A stretch of DNA of 64,000 nt, taken from contig ML677365.1 in assembly GCA_007922305.1 (NCBI GenBank), positions 19,897,363 through 19,961,362 of the forward strand, in the 5' to 3' direction. This DNA is from Dermatemys mawii (lineage: Eukaryota > Chordata > Testudines > Dermatemydidae). The notes under the pieces were generated by a model. The model worked only from the letters and a program-made list of their open reading frames with translations, did no database searches and was not told the origin of the DNA. Position 1 is the first letter of the stretch. Every line of letters starts with the position of its first letter. Position numbers and translations under genes: made by a program. This document shows, piece after piece, positions 11,906-25,085 of this stretch.

Positions 11906-12637
11906 TGTCATGGAGTCACCAGGTCAATGCTCTGGAATAACTCCATATGAAGCCATTCAGGACTCTGAGGGAGCATGTCTCTTCTCTATGAGCATACTGT
12001 CTGCAGGGCAAGAAGCTTACACAGTTTGGACCTTCCTGGGCCTGACCTCAAAGCATTCAGCATCCCCTCTTCACACTGTACACTTCCCTTAGCAAGTCTG
12101 CACAGGCAAAGCTCTTGAGGAAGCCAGAGGGTTCTGCACCTCAACTCCGCTGTCAGACATGACTCTCAGCCAGCCAGTAAAACAGAAGGTTTATTAGATG
12201 ACAGCAACACAGTCTAAAACAGAGCTTGTAGGTACAGAGAACAGGACACATCAGTCGGGTCCATCTTGGGGGGAAGGTGGGATCCCAGAGCCCCGTCTGG
12301 GCTTCCCTCCATTTCCCCAGCTAGCTCCCAAACTGAACATCCTCAGCCCCCTCCTCTGGGGCTCTTTGTCTCTTTCTTGGGCCAGGAGGCCATATGATCT
12401 CTTTGTTCTCTAGCACCTTCAGTTGGCACCTTTGCAAAGAAGGGTCCCAGGCCATCAGCTGCCAGGAGACAAGGTATCAGCCATTCTCTGTGCAGACACC
12501 ATCATCATCACAGTGGCCCTCTAAGGCTCTGCACAGTCACAATCCCACTACCCAGATACTTAAGAAATGCACAGGGAAAATTGAGGCACCCACTCAGTAT
12601 TCAGAGCAAACATTAAGAACATTGCCACTTTGTCACA
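11906..12637 (-). mobile_element. Solo LTR of an endogenous retroelement
   Basis: On the minus strand the segment begins TGTGACAAAG and ends CCATGACA, with the TG...CA termini of an LTR. An antisense AATAAA sits near 12190. Its sequence matches a dispersed turtle LTR pattern. Flanks cactt and cacat give at best a weak 5-bp target duplication. No internal region is attached, so this is a recombined solo LTR. Confidence 0.7.
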
Positions 12638-13725
12638 CACATCCATTTTGATGAAGTCACATTTTTCAAAAAAAAGTATTCTGTTGAAAAATTTTCAACC
12701 AGCTACACAATTTTGGATATAGGATAGAGCTGAGTTAATAATTCACAACTAATAATTAATCCAATTAATTTAATATCTTTTTGCTCATCAGATATCTCTG
12801 AGCAGATCACAGTTTCCTCAATTTATGATGAATATTCCAATTTCCTGTGCATTTTTTAAATTATAGTTTGATTCCAAACAGTTCTCAGCAAGTGTTTGAT
12901 GTATTCATTAGTTGCTATTGAAACTGATTGGTTAGTGTGATTAGTCAGAGACATCACCTTGTATCGTTCCTGTTCTTAGATTGGCTTAGTGCACAGATAC
13001 TTTTTGCATGAATATTCACCTGTGTAAATGTAACATTCAAATTCCAAGAACACTTATGCATGCAATTTTGAAACTCGTTGTCCACGTACACTAGTTACGC
13101 CTGGGGGAATTCTGTGCCACTGCACAATGCAAATTTTTGCATAAATTAACGTGCATGCAGAATTTCCTTCCCCCCCATAGAAATGGGATGCAGTACTGCT
13201 ATCTGCCACTAGGGACTACTGTACTGGGCAGAGCTCAGTTTGCTCATAGAAGACACTGCTAGGGGGAGGGAGCTAGAGGGTTCCTGGCAGCTGCAATTCC
13301 CAGCATGCCCTGGGGGAAGGAGAGGGCAACATGCAGGAAACTCTGTGCAAGTCTGGGACAGAACATCAGGCTGTTTCTCCCTCTGGATCCCGGGGCAGTG
13401 CAGGGGAGTTGGACAGGTGTCTGGGCTGGGGAAGGCCACTGTGCTCTGGAAGGGAGAAGGGGATGTGGGTATCTGGGCTGGGAGGGCCCTGTGGTTGGAC
13501 TTTGGGAACGAAGAGGTTAGGTGTATTGGCTGGCGGGCCCCTGCAGGTGGGCTCTGGGGTGGAGGGATTGTGGGTGTGTGCCTCCCTAACCCCACCGCTG
13601 GGCTTGAGTAGGGAAGAGGGCAGAGAAACAGAAACTGGGTTGTTGTAGAGGTTTCCCTAACTCTCTCCTCCTGGGGGGATTTGTGTGTGTGTCTGTATTT
13701 TTACAGCCATACTTGCTGACAGGTA

Positions 13726-13915
13726 CACCGGACCCTCGCTATAGCCCGTGTCGCTATAGCTCGGGTTTGCATACAGTGCGGTCGTTGCCATGGATCCCAA
13801 TTTAAATGTTTAAATTGGGATCCATGGCAATGCGTCCCCCACCTTAACGTGATCCCTGCATTAGCGTGGGACCGTGCTTGGATCCCGAACTCTGGACTAT
13901 AGCGAGAGTCTGGTG
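13726..13915. mobile_element. pogo/Tigger-like MITE nested in hAT element
   Basis: The ends caccggaccctcgctatag and its near-complement ctatagcgagagtctggtg are flanked by TA on both sides, the Tc1/mariner/pogo target duplication. Removing it restores a continuous host sequence. The centre is a perfect 22+22-bp palindrome (13785-13830) with a two-base spacer. Confidence 0.88.
13785..13830. repeat. Perfect 22-bp palindrome, 2-bp spacer
   Basis: 13785-13806 and 13809-13830 are exact reverse complements. It forms the core of the nested MITE and contains ATTTAAAT and GGATCC words. Confidence 0.97.
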
Positions 13916-14439
13916 TATTTTGAAATAAATTACCAAAATAATTGAAATGGGTATGAATATGTAGTGTTATTTCGACAAATAAAATTTGCATAATTTTAAA
14001 ATATTGAGTGCAGAATTTTTAATTTTTTGGTGCAGAATGCTCCCAGAAGTAACTAGCGTCTGCAAAACTCAAGCACAAAAATATTGGTGGAACGTGATTA
14101 CAAAAGAGCACAAGCACAATGAAACTCATTTAAAACTGTGAGTGAATATTGAAAGTTCCTGTAGCAGATTTATAAAAAGTTTTATGAAAACATTTTGCTG
14201 TTGATCATTGGTGACATCTGAAACAAGATTTGTGTCGGATTCCATCTATTTAACTGAGCCAAACATTTTATATTAGTTAGTGGCAGTCTTCCCTTCAATA
14301 ATGCCTGTGACTTTTCCTCTCTATAAATACCTCTGCTCTTCCCCAACACTTTATCCTCTCGTTTATACCAATCTTACCTGTGTGTGAGTCCACTGATTTG
14401 GATAATTTCATCCTCAGCTGTACTAAACCTGGTTGACAT

Positions 14440-14790
14440 CCTTCTGTCACAACCGTTTTTCCCTGATGGAAAATGCCTTTTTGCCCAAGATAAACATTTT
14501 CTCCACATTTTTTTTAACTTGGTTGACTTTTTACTCACGTGTGTGTGTGTCTGTGTAAAATTTCAAAATTTTCAGAAAGTATTTCATTTTGGGGCAGGAA
14601 AACGCACACCCTTTTTGTACATTTTTATTTTCAAACCCATTTTTGAAGTGGAAAAAAAATCAAGTGTTTTCCTGCAATGAAGAAACTTTTTGTAAAAGTC
14701 CCCCCCTACAAAAAAAGCAAATGTTATGAAAATGTATTTCTTTTGAATTTTTAAATGATATATACTTTCCTTTTTCCAACCAACTCTAAT
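14440..14790. repeat. AT-rich dispersed repeat
   Basis: Repeated 'aaaatttca' and 'ttttgaa' words, ending 'ccaaccaactctaatt', match the family at 8700-9120 and 44684-45105. Confidence 0.45.
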
Positions 14791-15309
14791 TGATTATGTT
14801 GTCTGTAAGATCAGAATTATGACATTGTCTTCTTGGCCGGGGACAGGAAGGTCAAAGGCACTCTAATTCCTCCATGGTGCAACCTGGAAAATTCACTTCT
14901 TCTTTTGATGGCCTATATTGGTCCCACTCCTCTCCCTTAACAAACCATTCTGGGGCAGGCCAGCATGCAGGCCTCTTCCCTACTAGTAAATTTGTTCCCA
15001 AGACACCCCAGCCTGGCGATGGCTGGAAATAGCCCATCTCCTCGCGACACTGTGACACTTCCAGGTTTAGCTCTATGCAGATACTCAAATTCTTCAAACT
15101 TACAGTTATTGTTAGCTAGGATAATGAATGCTCTTCTCCAATTTCCATCTTTTACAACCTGTATTTTGGGTTAAATTATAGGTCAATTTTCTAAAGACTC
15201 ACCATGATGGGGGTTAATTAATGGATTAATTTTCACTATATAATCCCTCATATAATCCAATTTTGCTGGTCCTGAAATGATCATTGAGACCTTGCCTGCT
15301 CAACTGAGT

Positions 15310-16150
15310 GTGTAGCCTGATTTTTTATTGGTTGCCAACTGCTACTAATTTAATGAACTGGGTGTAATAGGATTCTAGCCCCAGAATCAGACACAACAGA
15401 ATTAAAACTAACAAGCTCAATATCTTGAGGGAACCCTGGGGTGTATGGCAACAGCACTCACACAGAGGGCAAAGCAAAGCCTTAGCCACTTTTATTAACA
15501 CAATCAGTAAAAACAAGAAAGTGCCAATCCACATAAACAAATAGCAGTAATATAGTACTGGAGATATCTTTGGTATCATCCTTTGCATGTTGTCATATAC
15601 ACACATCCTTCCATGGGGATCTGATGGTAAGAAACAAAGAACCAACTCTGTCTCTGGCATGCCAAATGAGTCCAATGATCAAGACCCCATGCTGAAAGGT
15701 TGGTGGTAGATGATGACAATGAAGAGCTGAAGGGTCAGTGATGGAAAGTTCGCCACTCAGCTACATGGTGCATGGCCTTTTATAGGGCCTGAGCACTGTC
15801 ATGAATATTCATTCAGCTGCCCACCCTCCCATGTCCATATTTAAGTTCCTCACCCTAATAATATTGAGGTACTTGTATCCTATAGGTTAACGTATTGGTG
15901 CCTTTATTCTCACTACTACATACATGAACGCTTGCTAAAGCAAGTTTGTGGTTAAACATCTGCCACCAATTTTATCCTAAAATATCCAAGCTTAGTATCA
16001 ATTGAATATTCTTGCAGTTACCTGGTATTGCTACGTACCTTCCCAGTTCCCCCAAATCAGGGTAACTGTCAGGCCATTTTATCTGTGCTAAGGATCACAG
16101 GCCTGCATAACTTGTGCTAACTTACTTAAGCCAGTGTCTTACAGGATACA
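15310..16150 (-). mobile_element. Possible solo LTR
   Basis: On the minus strand a TATAAAA box lies at about 15786-15780. Near 15500 is an AATAAAAG signal about 280 bases downstream, and candidate TG...CA ends lie near 16142 and 15365. This is LTR-like spacing. No target duplication was found and the family was not recognised. A 116-codon hydrophobic open frame at 15325-15675 on this strand lies across the putative R/U5 region and is judged incidental. Confidence 0.3.
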
Positions 16151-16199
16151 GGTCTGTAGATCCCTCGTGTTACTGCTAAGTAAAATAAAAGACTAAGCT

Positions 16200-17640
16200 A
16201 GCTCTACTGGCTACATGTGGCAGCCTTCCTCCTGGGTGTAAAGGTGAGTATTAACAGGCATTATGGAAAGCTTTCAAAAAGTGTAGGCTCTTCTGAAATG
16301 CAGAGGGAGGGAGTATCTATGTATTTAGGAAATGCTGGGCAATTAGATGTAAATTAAATATATCCAGAGAGTTATCTTGATTATTCTGGTTCAGTGGGTT
16401 TGTGCAAAGGAAGTTTATTCTGCTTAATTCATCATAAAACAAAATTAATTCTCTTTTCATCTTGATTAATTTAGTTAGGTCTACAATTCTATGAATATAA
16501 ATACCAAGAAATTAGCTATCTCAGCTGGACAGGGTCCAAAGCATGGGAATTCAATACGTCATAATCCTTTGGTTTTTCTGGTGACAAAAAGGATTCAGGC
16601 CTTCAATACTAAATATTCAATATTTTGGAATTTATATACACAGTATATACTTTTGAACTTTGTTAAGGAGCTGGACAACAATGAAGGTCTTTCATAAAGT
16701 GACTGTCAGCCAAGTTCACAATACTTCTTTGATTAGCAAAACTGGTTTTGCATATTATGCCTTGGGATGTTTCCTCAAGTTCCCATTTCCCACATTTTCT
16801 ATACTTTGGCTTCATTAACTCTTTGTGTGCTGATATGTTTTAAGTGAGCCCTACACCTCTATAGCTTTGTAAGCACAAAATCTAATCAGTATGTAGATCC
16901 TTGTAGCTAAAGCAAATGCTTTGACAATATTTCTCTTTTTATATACTTTTTATTTTTTCCATTCTCACTCTTTTAATCTTTCTCCAAAGGAGAGATTGAT
17001 TCAGTATTATACTTAGGTAGCACTGAGCTTTTGTGGGTTTTTTTGTTCTGTAGGCCTAAATATGGTGCTAAGTGTGATATTCGGATACAGATCTGAGTCT
17101 GGATTCTGAACACCTTCCCAAAGTCTGGAATTCTTCTAATCAACATAGTTTGGTTCAGATCCATCTTTGACTGTAACAGCAGCATGGTTCTGACTCACTT
17201 TGAATAGAACAACTGTTAAGTAGCCTGAGCCCAAATTCTGAAGTTGTTATATAGTGAGGAATGTCTAGAATCTAAATATCTGGGACGGGATGGCTAAAAT
17301 TAACCATTCTGACACCGAGAATAAATAACAATAGTCACTGTTTATCTATAATCTGTAATGTTTTGTGTTCTGCAAAGCCAGCCAGTCAGAAGAAGGAATG
17401 CAAATTAACTAACAAACCCTATCGCAAGAGATCTATTGACGTCATTATACTGTTGTGTCAAGGTGGAAATTATCAAACCATGACAGAAAGGAGTCATGCT
17501 AGTTTCAACTTTGTTGAAAACATCCCAGGAGTGGGAGCAGGGGAAGGGGAAAATATATGGAAAAGGACAGCATAATCGGAAGGGAATAACTATTTTGCAA
17601 GATTATGAGGAGAAACTACAAATGAGTAAAATAAAATAAA
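16200..17640. other. Unique AT-rich stretch, no gene seen
   Basis: No exon, RNA or clear repeat recognised. Confidence 0.45.
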
Positions 17641-17659
17641 ACTTTTAAAAAAATTTACG

Positions 17660-18160
17660 GTGTATTAGAATGTTACAAACATGGTTGGCAGGTGGAGCCC
17701 TCTTTGGGGAGGCTAGACCCAGCTCTGCCCCTTCCACCTGCCACCTCCCACCCCACCCAGAGGAGCCTCAAGTGCCCCCCGCAGCCATAGGAGCCCCAAG
17801 AGGACAGGAGGCCCGACTGCCTCCCCACCTGCCTAGAGGAACCAGCCACATTGCACCTTCCCAGACCTCAAGCTGTCATAAGGAAAAGCGTCTTGGAATC
17901 TCCTCCAGAAGCTTTTGCTCTGCCCCAGGCAGTTTCTGGGGCAGCTGAGGAGGTGGTATGTGCTATTCAGTTTCCTAGATTCATCAGTAATCTCTCTGGA
18001 GTCCATTTACCATCTCCTCAGCTGCCCGAGAATCTGCATGGGGCATAACAAAACAAAAACTTCCCCCACCAAACCCTACAACTGGGGTTCGGCAGCTGAA
18101 GCAGTGCCAGGGAAGGCAGAGCCTCCCTGGGCCTATTATACCCTCTGCCCATGATTACAG
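17660..18160. repeat. GC-rich block, probable repeat
   Basis: This locally GC-rich stretch with several overlapping chance frames contrasts with AT-rich flanks. No termini were identified. Confidence 0.3.
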
Positions 18161-18244
18161 AACTGTTTATCTTAAAGCTGCCACTCATAGCCAGTTTAGA
18201 ATGGTGGTGATCAAGCATATTGCCATCCATTTAAAGTCTACCCC

Positions 18245-18900
18245 CATAATTGGTGCCTGTGACAGAATACACCTATATGTTCACACTATTATAATAATTT
18301 TTGTACAGGGCATGTCTTGTGAGGTATCATTTAAAAACTCATAACTGGCTATTCAATAATATCATAGCAAAATGCACTGAGCAACATTATATGTGAAGAT
18401 AGAAACGTAAACTGAGTTCATGACTAAAAGTATGTTTTCCAGAGAAGACTGGACAGTGGCCAGACCAGTTTCTCAGAGACAAAGGATGAGCTGATGCCTT
18501 AGCCAGGTGTAAACAAGGCTGCTGAACCATTACGTGCTAAGTGGCCATTTTTTGGCAGGAAAGGGAGCAGGAAAAAAATATACATATTATCAAAGAAACA
18601 TCATGGTGTTTCCTTCCATACAGACTGACTGTCACCTTGCTCCCACCTGGAAATGCTGCTAAAAGGGGAAACAGAACTATAAGAAAGAAGGAGTAGACAT
18701 CCTTCTTACTCCCACTGTCCATTGCCTTCACTGCATCTGTAGAGACAAAAGAAACAGCTATTGAACTCTGGGGGAGGCTCTGACCGTAGAAGAAAGAGAT
18801 CGCCTGAGACATGAGGCCTGGCATAAGGCCAAAGGCCTGAACTAAAGTTAGGCACTGTTGAGATAAAGCAAAGTTAGCAACAATTAAGCTATGGCCCTGT
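18245..18900 (+). repeat. Unclassified interspersed repeat
   Basis: 'gtacagggcatgtcttgtgaggtatcatt' and 'aaatgcactgagcaac' match a repeat type frequent in turtle DNA. It may be an LTR or a non-autonomous retroelement. Boundaries are approximate. Confidence 0.4.
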
Positions 18901-19559
18901 TACAAAACACGCCTACTTGCAGGTTCACAGAACCTTGCAAAAACAGGGCTGTTACTGAAAAACCACTAACACTTCTAAGAAGTGCTATGCACCGCTCCTC
19001 CACATTCCAGAAGACTGGTGCCAGAACACCCTGAAGACAAGATATGGTGTAAAAACAGTGTCCAACAATGGTACAAGGACAAATTGCCCTCTTTTAAAGA
19101 TAAGGTCAGTACGACAGGGGGATGGATAGAAATATTTTGATTGAACTAACACATACAACGTGGTAACTAACCACATGAGAGGGGCATTAAGTAACTTTTT
19201 TTGTATCAGTGTACAAAAGAGGGGGTCACAGCAGTGGTGTCTTTGTCCAGCCGAGGGTGGAACAGAAAGTCTTGCTGTGCACTGAACTGAGTCCATTGTC
19301 ACAGGGATACACATGCTAGTATAACTGTAGACATTGATCCAGGGAGCTAGGACCATGTTTTGTCAGCCTTCATCACTGAACAGAATCTGAGGTCTTGGGC
19401 AGTTTGATGAGCTTTGCTGTGTCAGTTATCTGTGCAGAGCTGGCACAACACACATTAAGAACAGACATGCAGCCAACAACTGACAACTGTGGGTTTTTTC
19501 TGCTTTGTGTTTTTTTGTTTTTTCTCCTGTTCAGTTTGTAAAAAGTGGTAGAGGGTAAT

Positions 19560-20660
19560 GGGCTGTGAGAGAAGCAGAATGGCCTGATTAGGGGGCAGGG
19601 CTTCCCTGATTAGGTTTCCTATAAAGGAAGCCAAACAGTGAGCCAGTAGCACAAGAGCCAGCAAACAGAGCTGTAAACAGGGGAGTCTGAATGGGAGTTC
19701 TCTTGGAAGAGTTTGGGGGCGGGGGATATTCTGGTTTTGCTCTGGTGTTTGTCTGGGGTTTTCCTTTTGTTTTGTTTCCTTGACAGAACTTTAGATGGGA
19801 AGGCTATGACAGACACAGAGGCAGACTACAGAGGTAGTGACCCAAGCAATTGAAGAGACAATGAAGATGCCCAAGTGTGGAAACTGCAGGATGGACATGA
19901 TCCTGGAGCAGGGACCTGAAAAGAGCTTCCTTTGTATGAAGCGCCACCTGACAGAGCTGATGGAAGAGAAGATCTGAGGTTTGGAGATGCAGGTGGAAAC
20001 TATGGTTGAGTTTCAAAGGGGATTCGAGCAGATGATGGAGGGAAGGCAAGAGGAGGCTGAAGGGAAAAGTCAAGACTTGCAGATGCAAGATGGACTGAAG
20101 AATTCTGAGGGAAGATTGCTAGGTGAGGAAAGTGGCCAGTGAAAACATGTGACTACAGGAACCAGGCAGAGCAAAAGACTTTGCAGTGAAGGATAAATAA
20201 AGCTCGGGAACAGGTATGCTGACAGGCAGTAAAACTGAAGGTGGGAGGGCAAAGAAGAAGAGAAGAGAGGCTATTCCTATAAGAAGAGGGGAAGAGTTAA
20301 GGGAGCTACCAAGAATTCAGAGTCCCAAGAGGATATAGGATGACTTGTAGAAAATTGTAAGGGAGAATAAAAGACAAGATGACTTGTAACCAAAAAGAAC
20401 AGGAGGAAGGCTGGATAATCTCCAGCCAAGAATATTAAAGGAATTTGCACATAAAATTGCAAACCCAGTAGTAAGGATTTTTAAATACGTAATCTGTATG
20501 TAATGAATCTGTAAATTCAGGGATTGTACCATATGACTGCAGAATTGCAAATACAGTTCCTATTTTTAAGAAGGGGAAAAAACCTGATCCAGGAAACTAC
20601 AGGCCTGTTAGCTGGACCTCAGTTGTATGCAAGATGGAAAACGGGGTCATATACTGTATT
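19560..20660 (+). mobile_element. CR1-like LINE, 5' region plus RT remnant
   Basis: A decayed ORF1 is readable at about 19830-20150. It has a zinc-finger-like CGNCRMDM segment followed by a coiled-coil-like LEMQVETMVEFQRGFEQMME stretch, broken by stops. Further on, at about 20530-20640, PIFKKGKKPDPGNYRPVS matches the opening motif of the reverse-transcriptase domain. The endonuclease region between them is missing, so the copy is internally deleted. It is unusual in retaining 5' sequence, since most CR1 copies keep only the 3' end. Confidence 0.75.
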
Positions 20661-20664
20661 AAGA

Positions 20665-22055
20665 TGTTGTACTCTAACACTTCTTCTAGTAATAACACCA
20701 AACACATGGGCTAATCCTGCCATCTTCACATGCCCAAAAATGCCACTGACATCAATGGGAGTCCTGTGTGAAGAGGGTTTGCAGAATCGAGCTCAGAGGC
20801 TGTTCTTCCAAACAGTAATGTCTGAGCCAAGTAATAACTATTTTAAACCATCAAAACTAGTCCAGTCCCCACAAAGAAATATTTTACCACTTCGACCTCT
20901 CCTAGTAAATAGTCACTGTAATGTAAATACTGAACGTAAAAACTTCTACAGTGGAAGTGAAAACAGGGTTTTCAATTCAATATACATCAAACAGATAAAA
21001 TTATTCTAATTTCAACACAGGGCAGAAGGTATATTTGAATCTGCAGCATTGCCAAATGGTAATTTTGGCCTCAAATCTTTGAGACGAGGTGGATCTATTA
21101 TGGGTAATAGCAGCATATGCTACTTTCTGAGTCAGTTTGTTATGTCATGGGAAGCATCACCAATTAGTAATTGAGAGCATTTAAACATCAGCTAAATTAC
21201 TAAGCTGGATCCATAAAATATAAAGTAGCTTGACTCATAAGGTAGATGCAATACTTTAAATAGATGTGAAATTCAACACTGAATAAACAAAACAATGAAA
21301 ATAAAACCTTAAGAAACAAATAAACGTGGTGGGTTTTCCCCCCCTTTAAATATGTCAAAGCACCATGTTTCCTGACAGCCTCCCTTTAACGGGCTTAGCC
21401 TGGGAGAATTAAAGGAGAGATTTGGCCTTCTTGGGTCTGTGTCAGAACTTGCATGTCTTGAGAAGAAAAATAGCTGTTTGAGAAGCTGTAAAGAAGCGAT
21501 AAACAGGCAAAGATTTGGAATGTCTGTGTTAAATTTTATGGAACAGATTTTGTATCCCAGAGTTCCATAGCTGCCTCAGGCTTTGTTTGGTGCCAGCCCT
21601 TTGGTAAATGGGTTTTCATAATGGATTTAGTTGTTAACCCACAAAAAAACTATGTCAAAATAATGATAAGGGAGTCTCTTATACATACAAGAGCCCAGGC
21701 ATTCAGGCTAAAGGACCGAACTTGACTTTGCCCTAAGCTTACCTGATACTTCCTAAGTGTTGCAGAAATATCTAGTACTGGGTGATGGTACATATTGTAG
21801 GATAAATAATGACTGTTTTGTGTTGGGACATAGTAACACAAATCCTATTAGTGTGTATCTGAACCCGCAAGCAGCATGCGGAACGCGTACCCTAATGTCA
21901 GCTATAGTACCTTGGCAAAGCGCAGCATAATGCAACACATTCATGAGCAACATCATTTTTTTTAAAGGGTAAACAGGCAATCATTTCCAAAAATGAGTGA
22001 CAGGTGTCATTTCGGCCTTCGTTCTGAATTTCCTGAACACTGATGGTTTAAGATA
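20665..22055. other. Unique stretch, no gene seen
   Basis: No recognisable feature apart from short AT-rich tracts. Confidence 0.4.
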
Positions 22056-22061
22056 AATTTT

Positions 22062-22140
22062 CTAGAATCATAGCAGTTCGAGATGAAAAAGACCTATTCA
22101 ATCTCTATCCTTTCACAATATTCCAACATTGTTCTACTGT
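22062..22140 (-). mobile_element. Very old CR1/L3-like fragment
   Basis: 'agaatcatagcagttcgagatg' and 'aaaagacctattcaatc' resemble the tail of an old CR1-related LINE in antisense. Heavily mutated. Confidence 0.45.
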
Positions 22141-22144
22141 GTGT

Positions 22145-24950
22145 GTACCTTCCTTCCTACCTTTATTAGGGGACAGAACAGGGCATAAGGACAGTATCTG
22201 ACTGTTAATGGCCACTGTAGCATATAATGCTTACTGTTGCTGCCAGGCTGTTATTTATTTACTATATATGTCTCCCAAAAGCATGGTAGGCACCAAAGAG
22301 CCCATATGTGATGACGGTGTCTCTATCCTGAAATGTATACAAGCAAATGTGAGACATGATGCATCGCGCAATGCTAACAAACAACAGGGGAATAGGGTGA
22401 AAAGGAAGGATAAGGGTTAGAGTAATAAGCTCAAGTGGTTACTCAGTAATGACGCACACAGCTTGACGGGCCCACTCAAAAACAATTTTTGTGATCAATT
22501 GTCTCATTTTGTGAAGTGACACAGCTAGGGGTCCCATATACATGCTAAATAAATACTGTAATCATACGCTTCGGAGCCCCCATTGCTTAACAAAATATGG
22601 CTAGAGAAACAGCCTGCACCGAATGCTCGTTTTTATTCTAAATGTGGCTAATTGGCATTAATAGCATTGCCGTCACTGGAAGTCTGAAGCCTGCTGTGTT
22701 TCTTAGGGATGCCAACTAACAGAGAGAGTTTGGCATTGATATAGATCTCAATGCTAAGCCAAAGCCTCTAATGGAAGATCTGGGCACTACTGCCCGCAGA
22801 GCTAGATAGCAACAATGAATGGTATTACTACCACCAGTCTTTTCTGGACTAGTTGGTGCTAAATAGAGTCTGTTCATTTTCATCTGCAGTGCTTTATGCC
22901 ACCTAATTAATTTACTTTGATATCTACAAAGCACATCCAGAGTACAGCCAACCTGGGTGTCAGGACTAGCATTCACACAGATAAGAGATTGCCACATTGG
23001 GTTTCTATGTAACTTCTTACTGATGTCAGTGGGGATTGAGGGCCTTTAAGAGACTGGGCCCATAAATCACTCAGTTAAGGAAGAACAACAAAGCTATGAA
23101 GCTAATAAATAACACCACCCACCAAATTAATGACTTTGACAGGTAAAATCCTAGTGATCTCGCACATGATTCTAGCTCTAATTAACTGCTGACCATCTGT
23201 TTTTCTGGATTGGCTTTATATCTCTCACAAACCCTACTCTCACCTACTTTTTCTCTGATATTTTCTATACCTTGTACTCTGTCCTCCACTGCCTGGGTGC
23301 ATGCCATGAATGGTTCAATCGTTGGTTGAATCATCAATGGCTGAATGACATCTCCTACTTCTTCTTTAGATGACACTTGTAATGGGTGTCAGTAAGAAGT
23401 GGGTGGCAGCTTGGAGGATGCACTAGTCCTGCTGTCTACGAAGATACAGTAAAGAAAGTACTGTGTGTCTGAAATCAGGAGGCCTTGAGTTCAAACACCT
23501 GTTTCATGCTTCTGTTGATGAAAGATCTTATGAACATGTAATTTGTCTTAAAAAAAGTAACCAGGTCCAGAAAAACCCTTTTTATTGCAATTAAGCACTT
23601 AATAAGCTGTTTAAGAACATATAATTGGGATAAATGGGTGTGTCAGGGAATTTTGCTCATATCAGTGGGACTATATATATATATATATATAAACAAATAA
23701 AATTACCCACATGCCCTGTAAGGGCTTATCAATGGCAACCTATTTTGGCAGGCATGTGTCATATATTATATGTACATTTTTATTATATAACAGGTCATGG
23801 AAAGCAGATGCCAATGCTTGATGCCATTTACACATACTCCTTTACTAGAGTGGGGCTGAATGGTATGCCAGTGAACATGGTATGCAGAGAGATCTATTAG
23901 CTTTGATAGCTGGGCTGAATTTTTCTTTGGTGCTCAGGTTTTCTCATTCTGCTCACCTTTCTTTTTCTCAAAAATCTTTTTCTTGAAAGGGTTGATAAAA
24001 TGATGAGTAAGATGCGATGCATAGTGTTCCCCTATTCCCCCAGCCCTTGCTCCCATAGCTACTGGATTCGTGCATGCATGCACAGTGGCAAAATATTTTA
24101 CAATCCAGCTGACATTAAGGATGCATTCAAAACATGGCCATATAGTTTATTTTCTCATTTGGCTTTCACTAACATGATTATCATACAATGAGCATGAACA
24201 ATTATCATCAGAACTAAGTGTGGATTTCACTACAGAAAATAACATGAAAATGATCTTTAATCTGGGATAACAAATATAATATCCCAAGAACCTTTCCAGA
24301 GCAAGAACATATTTTTTCTTGTCAGCATTGTTCTCAGTTGATTTATTTCCCAAATGACCCTCTTTTTAGAGGTAGACTAAAGACACATTTAATCGAGGGT
24401 ATATTGCATATAGAGAATAGGCAAAAATAGGGAGATAAAAGGAGGTATCAGGATTTTAAGCAAAGTGACAGATTGATCATGGGGGAAATTAACTTTAGAA
24501 GAAAGAAAGCTGAGACTGTTATTATTAGTTTATACTAGAGAAGATTTCAATCAAATGACCAATAAACTGTTGAATAGGGAATGTCACAATGTTATTTTTA
24601 GTTTCTTTTATTATATCAATGGTCTGCTAATAATGATGTAAATGTAGCTGACAAACACTAACAGATGAATTCTCTGGTCCATCGCAGTGTAAGGTAACTG
24701 GAGTAGTGGCAGAGGTTAGGGTAAAGACCCTGCTGCTCTAATTTCCACGGGTGCCAGTTTGGTGTCTAAATACCTTTAGAAGCTCTGGGCCAAAGTCCCC
24801 TATTCTTCACTACATCTGAGTGCAATGGCAGCCTTGCAAAGTTGGGTGCTGCTCCCTGAGCCGTGGCTGCCACTTCACTGAGATGTTGTGGAGAATGGTG
24901 GGCTTTGGCCGAGAGCCTCAAAAAGTATTTGGGCACCTGACTCCCCTTGA
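22145..24950. other. Mostly unique, no gene seen
   Basis: No exon, RNA gene or clear mobile element recognised. A short (AT)n run lies at about 23672-23690. Confidence 0.4.
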
Positions 24951-25017
24951 CTGGTCCCTAGAGCCTTCCAAGAGTAATGGTCTGAGAAACACTACAAATT
25001 GATCTTCATTGGTGACA

Positions 25018-25085
25018 TGTAATGGCCTGTATTATTCAGGAGGTCAGACTAGATGATCTAATGGTCCCTTCTGGCCTTAGACTCT
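25018..25085 (+). mobile_element. CR1 LINE 3' fragment
   Basis: 'gaggtcagactagatgatct' and 'aatggtcccttctggcctt' are CR1 3'-end signatures in sense orientation. Confidence 0.85.

Larger units (their letters stand above)
13090..14057 (+). mobile_element. hAT-like element, host of a nested MITE
   Basis: Inverted termini read ctagttacgcctgggggaat on the left and, in complement, ctagttacttctgggagcat on the right. Interior blocks include '...ttgaaataaattaccaaaat' near the right end. It belongs to an abundant turtle family. The element was invaded at 13724-13917 by a second element. It has no coding potential beyond GC-rich chance frames. Confidence 0.75.

Noticed and set aside
15325..15675. 116-codon frame with two hydrophobic segments on the minus strand
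   Set aside because: Membrane-like appearance comes from T-rich sequence; it overlaps the AATAAA region of a probable LTR and has no recognisable homologue.
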